Positions 1 through 5,776 of a stretch of DNA of 7,995 nucleotides are shown here, one piece after another. A program made the translations under genes and the position numbers. Numbering within the stretch: position 1 is the stretch's first letter; the number at the start of each line of letters is the position of its first letter. Location: assembly GCA_963643215.1 (NCBI GenBank), contig CAVIJY010000065.1:1-7995 (forward strand), read 5' to 3'. This DNA is from Darwinimomas sp963643215. GTDB taxonomy: Bacteria; Bacillota; Clostridia; Lachnospirales; Lachnospiraceae. The notes below the pieces were generated by a model. That model was not told the origin of the DNA and searched no databases. It saw only the letters and a program-made list of their open reading frames with translations.

Positions 1-56
1 AGACCCTCTGCACGGATCAGGATGCTTTCCTGTTCTTCACTGTTCATGTCTTTCAT
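1..56 (-). CDS. Peptide-type ABC transporter ATP-binding protein F, N-terminal fragment
   Basis: Only the first 18 full codons and part of a 19th lie in the window; the gene continues beyond base 1. The visible peptide begins MKDMNSEEQESILIRAEGL. The stretch ILIRAEGL matches the first beta strand of ABC ATPases of the OppF/DppF type, where a short variable tail is followed by a pattern such as ILEVKDL. A Shine-Dalgarno-like AGGTGG on the minus strand (bases 72-67) sits 10 nt before the ATG, inside the end of the preceding ATPase gene, and only 5 bp separate the two genes. The order B-C-D-F is standard for Dpp/Opp operons. By family knowledge it would be the second nucleotide-binding subunit, pairing with the D subunit at the cytoplasmic face. 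The F assignment rests mainly on position, since no Walker motif is visible. Confidence 0.75.
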   Translation of the reverse strand, partial: MKDMNSEEQESILIRAEG

Positions 57-61
57 CGATA

Positions 62-1045
62 TCACACCACCTGTGCCAATCTGCATGTGACCGTATGCGT
101 CTTTGACAGCCTCTCGGTATGCGGCATATGCTCCCGGCAGCTTTCCTGCGCATATGCACAGCGCAGGGCAAACGGACATCCCTTCGGCTCCGCGGACGGA
201 TCTATCGGCGATCCTGCTATGGAGACAAGCCGCCTTTTATCATATATGTCCCTTCCCGGAACCGATTCCAGAAGACCCTGCGTGTACGGATGCACATGTT
301 CGTAGAATATCTCATCCGTGCTTCCGCTCTCGACTATTCTTCCTCCGTACATGACGCATACTCTGTCGCAGAGCTCGGCGACCACGCCCAGATTGTGAGT
401 TATGAATATGACCGCCATGCCGTCATTTTGTGCCTTTTCACGGATGAGCTCCAGTATCTGATCCTGAATGGTCACATCAAGAGCAGTCGTCGGCTCATCC
501 GCGATCAAAAGCCGCGGCCTGAGCAGCATCGCCATGGCTATCATAACTCTCTGACACATCCCTCCGGAGAGCTCATGCTGAAATCTTCCCATCATTTTCT
601 CCGGATCCCGTATCCTGACGGATTCGAGCATATCCACGGACATGCTCCATGCCTCCTGCCTGCTCACAGCTCTATGAGCGAGTACCGTTTCTATCATCTG
701 ATCGCCTACGGTAAAAACCGGATCAAGGCATTGCATGGGATTCTGAAATATCATGGCGATATCCTCTCCGCGCAGCCTTCTCAGCCGCTCCTCATCCGCG
801 GAAAGCAGACTTTCACCCCTATAGATGATATCTCCTGATATGATGCCGGCTCCCGCGCCAAGCATGCCCGTTACAGCATACGCCGATGTACTCTTGCCGC
901 AGCCGGACTCTCCCACTATACCCAGTATCTCACCTTCACTGATGCTGTAGGATATCCCGTTGACAGCATATATATCACCCCGTGAAGACGAAAAGCGTAC
1001 CGAGAGATCACTGACTTTGAGTATCTCTTCATTTTCCCGTTCCAT
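62..1045 (-). CDS. Dipeptide/oligopeptide-type ABC transporter ATP-binding protein (DppD/OppD-like)
   Basis: This is one of two ATPases expected to power a peptide-type importer at the inner face of the membrane. Counting from the chosen start (327 residues), I see Walker A GESGCGKS at 45-52, Q-loop Gln101, signature LSGGMCQR at 159-166, Walker B LLIADEP at 179-185 and H-loop His217. The C-terminal oligo/dipeptide extension has the usual HPYTQGLL near 252-259 and four cysteines (Cys290, 296, 303, 321), a pattern reported to hold a [4Fe-4S] cluster in some OppD/DppD proteins. The signature carries Cys where Arg or Gln is usual (LSGGMRQR), a mild oddity. The reading frame is open back to 1093, but ATG at 1045 is preferred: it lies 4 nt after the permease stop, has GAGGG about 8 nt upstream, and removes a 16-residue tail unlike the family. 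The substrate (peptide, nickel or other) cannot be told from the ATPase. Confidence 0.95.
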   Translation of the reverse strand: MERENEEILKVSDLSVRFSSSRGDIYAVNGISYSISEGEILGIVGESGCGKSTSAYAVTGMLGAGAGIISGDIIYRGESLLSADEERLRRLRGEDIAMIFQNPMQCLDPVFTVGDQMIETVLAHRAVSRQEAWSMSVDMLESVRIRDPEKMMGRFQHELSGGMCQRVMIAMAMLLRPRLLIADEPTTALDVTIQDQILELIREKAQNDGMAVIFITHNLGVVAELCDRVCVMYGGRIVESGSTDEIFYEHVHPYTQGLLESVPGRDIYDKRRLVSIAGSPIDPSAEPKGCPFALRCAYAQESCREHMPHTERLSKTHTVTCRLAQVV

Positions 1046-1049
1046 CGCA

Positions 1050-1874
1050 TCAGCCCTCTCTGCCCTTTGCCGCCATGGCATCCCGCATCGCATTGCCTAC
1101 CACCGCAAAGCAAAGTATCGTCACTGCAACTACGGCGCTGGATACGGCTATGATCATGGGATTTGTAAGTATGTACGAATATCCTGAGCGGATCACATTT
1201 CCCCATTCCGGCGTCGGCTCCGATATTCCTACTCCCAGATATCCGAGCATGGTGCAATTGAGCATCGCATCTCCGAAACTCCCCGCAATGTGCACCGCCA
1301 GCTGAGGCGCTATATTTCTCAGTACATGATTCAGGATGATGATGTGCGGCTTCACTCCGAGAGCCCTTGCCGCCTCGATATACTCGCAGCTCATCACATC
1401 CAGTGTGAGATTTCTTGAAAGGCGCATGACAGGCGGCATCATCGCGATACCAAGCGCATACATGAAATATCCCTTGCCCCATCCGAAGGCCAGCTCCATA
1501 ACCATGGCGATCAGAAATGTCGGTACAGCGGAAAGTGCATCACACATCCTTGAAAAGAGCATATCCGCCGTGCCCCCGGCATAGCCGGACAGAACTCCCA
1601 GCACAGCTCCCAGCATGGATATCAGCACCGCACAGAATGTGATGCGAAAGGTGTTTTTCCCGCCTATCAGCATCCTTGACAGCATATCCCGCCCGAGCCC
1701 ATCCGTGCCGAACGGATGCTCCGGTGTGATTCCGCTGAACTTTTGCTGTATATCCATGCTGTACGCGTCAACCGCCGGAATATACTCCGATATCATGCAC
1801 GACACGAATATAAACGCTATAACTGCTGACGCCGCCATCGCCGATTTATTTTCTCTGAATCTCTCCGGGATCAT
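1050..1874 (-). CDS. Peptide-type ABC transporter permease C (DppC/OppC-like)
   Basis: This is the second transmembrane subunit of the importer, 274 residues, near the family's usual 280-300. Visible features in order: a first hydrophobic segment around 11-30; the family motif HPFGTDGLGRDMLSR at 53-67 in the extracytoplasmic loop; several hydrophobic segments (about 78-97, 115-130, 136-150); the cytoplasmic EAA loop EAARALGVKPHIIILNHVLRN region at 167-187, which contacts the ATPase; GYLGVGISEPTPEWGN at 211-226, typical of DppC/OppC; and a last hydrophobic segment around 239-262. The ATG directly abuts the stop of the upstream permease (TAAATG), so translational coupling is likely. A weak GAGAG lies about 8 nt upstream, inside that permease. 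The function call is strong at family level; the substrate is unknown. Confidence 0.96.
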   Translation of the reverse strand: MIPERFRENKSAMAASAVIAFIFVSCMISEYIPAVDAYSMDIQQKFSGITPEHPFGTDGLGRDMLSRMLIGGKNTFRITFCAVLISMLGAVLGVLSGYAGGTADMLFSRMCDALSAVPTFLIAMVMELAFGWGKGYFMYALGIAMMPPVMRLSRNLTLDVMSCEYIEAARALGVKPHIIILNHVLRNIAPQLAVHIAGSFGDAMLNCTMLGYLGVGISEPTPEWGNVIRSGYSYILTNPMIIAVSSAVVAVTILCFAVVGNAMRDAMAAKGREG

Positions 1875-2675
1875 TTATTCATCTCTCTTTCCGGATATGC
1901 AGGCTGCGCGCATCCTCGGGCTGATGGCCGCCGCTGTCAGATCCATCGCTATCCCCCAGCCCATCAAGGTCATTGACAGCATCGCCACTCCTGCCAGAAG
2001 CACTGCCATATTGCCGCCGATTATGGCATTGATCATAGAGCGCCCCAGCCCCGGAATCGCAAATATGATCTCGACTATCATAGAGCCGCAGAAGCACTGA
2101 ACGATGGTATTGCTGACGGCTGCGAGCACAGTCGGCGCTGAATTTCTGAGCACATGATGATACAGGATGTCTCTCTCCTTCAGTCCCTTGGAGCGCAGCA
2201 CCTTTACAAACTGTCTGTTCATAACATCCAGCACGGCACTGCGCGTCATCTTCGTCAGTGTTGCCATGCCGGAGCATGCAAGCACACCTATCGGCAGCAG
2301 AAAGCTGTTCCATCCGTCTCTTCCGAACACAGGTACCAGCTTCAGCTTCAGGGCAAATATCAGGATGGCATAGATCGACAGGATAAATGTAGGAATCGCA
2401 TACAGGATGAACACAAGCGTGCTCAGGATATGGTCTGTCCTGCGGTTTCGATGCACGGCGCATGTCACCCCCATGGGTATCCCTGCCAGCATGGATACTG
2501 CAGTTGATGTCAGTGTCAGAAACATCGTAGACACATACCTGTCCCACAGATTCTCCCGAAGCCTTATATCAAATCTCCCATGACTGACTCTCGAGACCAT
2601 AAGATATGTGACTGCAACGATAAATGCAGTCGAAAGCAGCATCGTCAGGATTCTTTTGCACAAATATTTAACCAT
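1875..2675 (-). CDS. Peptide-type ABC transporter permease B (DppB/OppB-like), short N-terminal loop
   Basis: This is the first gene of the transporter operon, an integral membrane permease of 266 residues. The start MVKYLCKRIL followed by a hydrophobic helix (about 8-27) matches the usual N-terminus of DppB-type permeases. The EAA loop is at about 161-178 (RSKGLKERDILYHHVLRN), followed by VVE-like MIVEIIFAIPGLGR at 199-212, a hallmark of the family, and ISPRMR near the end. Family members are usually about 305-340 residues. The loss is in the extracytoplasmic loop after helix 1: the part that normally carries GDP and a LGLDxP-like stretch is reduced to roughly 25 residues here. No Shine-Dalgarno sequence precedes the ATG, and a consensus-like -10 lies 9 nt away, so translation may be leaderless. 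The downstream ATG at residue 12 would cut the first helix and is less likely. Confidence 0.94.
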   Translation of the reverse strand: MVKYLCKRILTMLLSTAFIVAVTYLMVSRVSHGRFDIRLRENLWDRYVSTMFLTLTSTAVSMLAGIPMGVTCAVHRNRRTDHILSTLVFILYAIPTFILSIYAILIFALKLKLVPVFGRDGWNSFLLPIGVLACSGMATLTKMTRSAVLDVMNRQFVKVLRSKGLKERDILYHHVLRNSAPTVLAAVSNTIVQCFCGSMIVEIIFAIPGLGRSMINAIIGGNMAVLLAGVAMLSMTLMGWGIAMDLTAAAISPRMRAACISGKRDE

Positions 2676-2684
2676 AATGCTTTG

Positions 2685-2712
2685 ATTATAGCATCACGGC
2701 TATACGGCTCAA
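2685..2712 (-). promoter_or_regulatory. Extended -10 promoter of the ABC transporter operon
   Basis: On the minus strand the sequence reads TTGAGC (2712-2707), a 16-nt spacer, then TATAAT (2690-2685). The spacer ends in TGC, giving the extended -10 form TGnTATAAT. The -10 is a perfect consensus match and the -35 matches 4 of 6 positions. Transcription would start near 2678, only about 3 nt before the ATG at 2675, leaving no room for a ribosome binding site. A pair of palindromes lies just upstream (2727-2763). Seen in sequence; promoter activity is inference. Confidence 0.7.
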
Positions 2713-2726
2713 GGTCTTTTGTGTTA

Positions 2727-2763
2727 CGCAAATGTTACATTTGCGATTGCGCCGCACGCAATC
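2727..2763. promoter_or_regulatory. Pair of abutting palindromes with four TTGCG half-sites, possible operator
   Basis: Two perfect inverted repeats share one base. The first is CGCAAATG-TTA-CATTTGCG (2727-2745). The second is GATTGCG-CCGCA-CGCAATC (2745-2763). Together they hold four copies of TTGCG or its complement CGCAA, at 2727-2731, 2741-2745, 2747-2751 and 2757-2761, with palindrome centres 18 bp apart. The nearer palindrome is centred about 58 bp upstream of the predicted transcription start of the transporter operon, a position typical of activator sites. They could instead act as RNA hairpins at the end of the hydrogenase operon transcript. No known regulator is recognised. Confidence 0.5.
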
Positions 2764-2796
2764 AGTCCCGCAGAGTCTGCATACCCTGCGGGACTG
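2763..2796. terminator. Strong 11-bp hairpin between the two operons, possible terminator
   Basis: CAGTCCCGCAG (2763-2773) pairs perfectly with CTGCGGGACTG (2786-2796) around a 12-nt loop. It lies about 86 bp past the stop of the lipoprotein gene in the direction of transcription, where the hydrogenase operon should end. In the minus-strand direction no U-tract follows; the next bases are ATTGCGTGCG. The T-rich flank (TCTGATTTTCTGTATTTT) is on the plus-strand side, so an intrinsic terminator would read better in the plus direction, where no gene is visible. It is called a terminator on position and stem strength only. Confidence 0.5.
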
Positions 2797-2881
2797 TCTG
2801 ATTTTCTGTATTTTATATGACTTTCGGTTCAGCTTTCTGATGCCGGCTTTCACTGGATGTCCGGACCGGCAGCCTGTTTTC

Positions 2882-3985
2882 CTACTTTCCGGTAAAATAG
2901 AAGTCGTCCTTCGGAAGCGCTCCGCCTACCGACGCTGCGTCAGCCTCATAAAGCACATTCAGATAGCCTGACAGCACATTCTTCATATCATCGGATTCTA
3001 TGCATACTATGTTGCACAGAGGGATGGCCTTTTCGGCTATCGGCTTTGCCGCTATGATCTCCTTTGCCACAACAAGCTCTGCGGTTGCCGCCACGTCCTC
3101 TACAGCCTTAGCCGCGCTGCTGCGGTGATCCGCCAGAAAGACCTCCACGGCATCTGCATTTTCATCAAGAAAGTCCCTGCGCACTATAGTGACTCCGGTG
3201 ACCATGCGGGATCCGTCTGATACGGCATCCCATTCATCCGACAGTGAAAATGCGCTGTGGAGTGACTCGCTCTTTGCCAGAGCCGCCGTTGCAAAGGGCT
3301 GCGGAAGCAGGCCTATAAGCGCGGGATCAGCTGAAAGCGCGGATACAACCTCTGCCGCCTCGGATTTGAACTCAAGCTGGGCATTGATACCGTTTTTTTC
3401 GAGTACATACTTAAGCGAATATTCCGGAGTGGTGCCCTGTCCTGTCAGCACAACTGTCCTGCCCTCCAGATCCTTTACAGACTTTATGCTCTCATCGCCT
3501 GTCACACAGTACAAAACTCCCAGAGTATTGATATCGATCACCTCGACGGCGCCCTCAGTCTTGTTGTAAAGAGTTGCTGCCGCGTTGGCCGGAAGCAAAG
3601 CGATGTCAAGATCTGCCGAGATCATCTGTGCCATGAGCTCGCTTGCCTGCGTCGCGATAGTAAACTCATATTCATTGTCCGAGGAATAGTCCTCAGCCAT
3701 CATTCCTATGATTCCTATCGTCGTAGGTCCCTTCAAGGAGCCGACGCGCACTGCCGCAGCTTTTTCACCGTCATCAGCCGCTGAGGCAGCTGTATCTGCG
3801 GATTCTTTCGCGGATTCCTCTGAGGCAGCAGCTGTATCTGCGGATTCTTTTGTGCCTGTCTCTGCGGCTGTAGTTGTCTCTGCGGCTGCCTTATCCGTCG
3901 AGGTGCTCTGCGAGCAGCCTGCAAGCGACACCGCAAGAGTCAGCGCCGCCGCTGCCGCAGCAAAGCCTGATAGCTTCATCTTCAT
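2882..3985 (-). CDS. Substrate-binding lipoprotein, NMT1/THI5/SsuA-like, third gene of the hydrogenase operon
   Basis: This 367-residue protein is exported and lipid-anchored. It has a signal peptide at 1-23 and a lipobox LAGC with Cys24 as the lipidated residue. A low-complexity Ala/Ser/Thr/Glu/Asp/Lys linker at 25-78 contains two 14-residue units beginning KESADTAA (46-59, 60-73). The folded part starts with VRVGSLKGPTTIGI (79-92). It continues with LDIALLPANAAATLYNKTEG (126-145), TLGVLYCVTG (154-163), LEGRTVVLTGQGTTPEYSLK (173-192) and LLPQPFATAALAK (226-238), which resemble ABC importer binding proteins for nitrate, sulfonate or thiamine-precursor type ligands. AGGGAG lies 7 nt upstream of the ATG. 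Only 57 bp separate it from the hydrogenase gene, so co-transcription is likely. No TauB/TauC-like ATPase or permease follows, and the next transporter operon belongs to a different family. The ligand is unknown. Confidence 0.88.
   Translation of the reverse strand: MKMKLSGFAAAAAALTLAVSLAGCSQSTSTDKAAAETTTAAETGTKESADTAAASEESAKESADTAASAADDGEKAAAVRVGSLKGPTTIGIIGMMAEDYSSDNEYEFTIATQASELMAQMISADLDIALLPANAAATLYNKTEGAVEVIDINTLGVLYCVTGDESIKSVKDLEGRTVVLTGQGTTPEYSLKYVLEKNGINAQLEFKSEAAEVVSALSADPALIGLLPQPFATAALAKSESLHSAFSLSDEWDAVSDGSRMVTGVTIVRRDFLDENADAVEVFLADHRSSAAKAVEDVAATAELVVAKEIIAAKPIAEKAIPLCNIVCIESDDMKNVLSGYLNVLYEADAASVGGALPKDDFYFTGK
3786..3850. repeat. 23-bp direct repeat in the lipoprotein linker, 42-bp period
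   Basis: The same 23 bases occur at 3786-3808 and 3828-3850. The 42-bp period equals 14 codons, so the reading frame is kept. The copies encode the two KESADTAA units in the linker just after the lipidated cysteine. The region between them has partly similar bases (GGATTC, CTGAGGC). It looks like an in-frame tandem duplication that could change copy number by slippage or recombination, altering spacer length without breaking the gene. Confidence 0.85.
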
Positions 3986-4042
3986 AACATTTCTCCCTTC
4001 ATCACATGATGCCTGACATCATCTTATACAAAGCACGAGTCC

Positions 4043-5776
4043 TTATCTTTCCGCGGGCATCTTCCATGCATGATGATCCGTATGCAGCAGATGCTCCGAC
4101 TTCTCCGAAAGCGGCTTGCCCAGATAGTCAGCATATATCGCCTTTATGGACGGATTCTCATGAGAGAATCTGACTGTGTTCTTCTTGTCCTGACTGTAGA
4201 GAACCTCCGCTCGGGACTGTGCCAGTGACGCACCGTCATATATCGGCTGTCCGCCGCCTCCCACGCAGCCTCCCGGGCATGCCATGATCTCTACGAAATC
4301 ATACTCCGCCTCTCCTGAAGCCAGCGCACTCAGAAGCTTATTGGCATTGCCGAGGCCATGCGCCACGGCAACTCTCACCGGAGTTCCCGCCAGATCAAAT
4401 GTCTTCTCTTTCCATCCGTCCTGGCCTCTGACTGCCGAAAATGCGTCCGGATCTGGATTTTGTCCTGTCGCAAGCGCGTATGCTGTACGAAGCGCCGCTT
4501 CCATGACTCCTCCTGTTGCTCCGAATATATTGCCTGCGCCGGAGCCTATGCCGAGCGGCATATCAAGCTCCTCGTCCTTGAGCGCGTGCGGATTGATCTG
4601 GGCGGATCTGAGCAGCCGGACAAGCTCGCGTGTAGTGAGTACCGCGTCCACATCAGGTGCTCCGCATGCATCATTCATCACAGGGATGTCTGCCTCATGC
4701 TTCTTTGCAAGGCATGGCATGATCGATACGGAATATATCTTTGAGGGATCCACATTCAGCATCTGCGCATAATAGCTCTTTGCCACCGCTCCGAACATCT
4801 GCTGAGGCGACTTCGCCGAGGACAGCTGATCTACATACTGCGGCCAGTGAGCCTTGCAATAGCGCACCCATCCCGGACAGCATGATGTGAACATGGGGAA
4901 ACTGTTCTCCTGTCTGTGTGACAGCTTCTCCAGAAATTCGCTTCCCTCCTCCATGATCGTCAGATCGGCTGTAAAGTCCGTGTCAAATACATAGTCAACG
5001 CCGACTCTTCTCAGGCAAGCAGCCAGACGCTTTACCGTCGCTTTGTCCGCACTCATGTTGAAGTATTCACCCCATGCCGTACGGATAGCCGGAGCTATCT
5101 GCACCAGAACTATCTTCTCGGGATCTTCTATCGCGTCAAGCACCTTCTCGGTATCATCGCGCTCCTTCAGCGCTCCCACGGGGCAATGAGTGATGCACTG
5201 ACCGCACAGAGCGCAGTTGGATTCCTCGAGGCTGTAGGCATCAGACACATCAACCGTGACGCGCGAGCCTGTATTGATGATGTCCCATACATTCGAGGCC
5301 TGTATCTTGTCACATACCTGAATGCAGCGCATGCATTTGATACATTTGGTATAGTCTCTCTCCAGCGGGAATCCTGTGGCAGACTTTGCATCGGGGATAT
5401 TCTTCTCAAATGATATATCCTGGATATTCAGATCATTTGCAATTGTCTGCAGCATACAGTTTCCGCTTCTGACGCAGGTGGCGCAATTGCTGTTGTGCTC
5501 GGACAATATCAGCTCTACATTCATCCTGCGTGCGCTTCGCGCCTTCTTGCTGTTTGTATGGATGACCATGCCCTCATCTACCGTATTGTTGCAGGCGGTA
5601 AACAGACGTTCAAAGCCTTCCACCTCCACGACGCACACCCGGCACGCTCCTATCTCATTGAGCCCCGGCCAGTAGCAAAGCGTCGGAATCATGATCCCGG
5701 CCTGTCTTGCGGCATCCAGGATAGTTGTTCTCTCAGGGACCTGTATATCTATTCCGTCAATAGTCACATTTACCAT
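4043..5776 (-). CDS. hydA: [FeFe] hydrogenase catalytic subunit, M3-type domain layout
   Basis: This 577-residue cytoplasmic enzyme interconverts protons plus electrons with H2 and is close in length to Clostridium pasteurianum CpI (574). Domains in order: plant-type [2Fe-2S] with Cys34, 45, 48, 62; a His-Cys3 [4Fe-4S] site with His94, Cys98, 101, 107; two [4Fe-4S] sites with Cys145/148/151/155 and Cys188/191/194/198; then the H-cluster domain. All three H-cluster signatures are intact: FTSCCPGW (Cys299 as proton relay, Cys300 as ligand), IMPCLAKKHE (Cys355, Lys358, Glu361) and EIMACPGGCVGGGGQP (Cys500, Cys504). It should therefore be catalytic rather than a sensory or degenerate form. The start overlaps the flavoprotein gene by 7 bp, with AAGGAGGT (5795-5788) 11 nt upstream inside that gene, so the two are probably translated together and form a complex. 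Assembly would need HydE, HydF and HydG encoded elsewhere. Confidence 0.98.
   Translation of the reverse strand: MVNVTIDGIDIQVPERTTILDAARQAGIMIPTLCYWPGLNEIGACRVCVVEVEGFERLFTACNNTVDEGMVIHTNSKKARSARRMNVELILSEHNSNCATCVRSGNCMLQTIANDLNIQDISFEKNIPDAKSATGFPLERDYTKCIKCMRCIQVCDKIQASNVWDIINTGSRVTVDVSDAYSLEESNCALCGQCITHCPVGALKERDDTEKVLDAIEDPEKIVLVQIAPAIRTAWGEYFNMSADKATVKRLAACLRRVGVDYVFDTDFTADLTIMEEGSEFLEKLSHRQENSFPMFTSCCPGWVRYCKAHWPQYVDQLSSAKSPQQMFGAVAKSYYAQMLNVDPSKIYSVSIMPCLAKKHEADIPVMNDACGAPDVDAVLTTRELVRLLRSAQINPHALKDEELDMPLGIGSGAGNIFGATGGVMEAALRTAYALATGQNPDPDAFSAVRGQDGWKEKTFDLAGTPVRVAVAHGLGNANKLLSALASGEAEYDFVEIMACPGGCVGGGGQPIYDGASLAQSRAEVLYSQDKKNTVRFSHENPSIKAIYADYLGKPLSEKSEHLLHTDHHAWKMPAER

Noticed and set aside
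119..838. Long plus-strand open frame of 239 codons opposite the ATPase gene
   Set aside because: It is antisense to a gene with all ABC ATPase motifs and shows no recognisable domain or ribosome binding site; it is a shadow of the real gene.
1046..1093. Longer start for the D ATPase (16 extra residues)
   Set aside because: The extension overlaps the permease stop and is unlike family N-termini, while ATG 1045 has a ribosome binding site and the expected start of the domain.
916..1482. Minus-strand 188-codon frame overlapping permease C and ATPase D
   Set aside because: It is out of frame with two genes whose family motifs are complete and whose junction is tight; the translated sequence has no recognisable features.
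2841..2871. TGCCGG/CCGGCA inverted repeat just after the lipoprotein stop
   Set aside because: Only 6 bp of stem around a long loop and no U-tract; too weak to call a terminator.
1..3985. Pairing of the lipoprotein with the downstream peptide-type permeases as one transporter
   Set aside because: The binding protein resembles the NMT1/SsuA class, which works with TauC-type permeases, whereas the permeases are DppB/DppC-like and have their own promoter. Kept only as a remote possibility.
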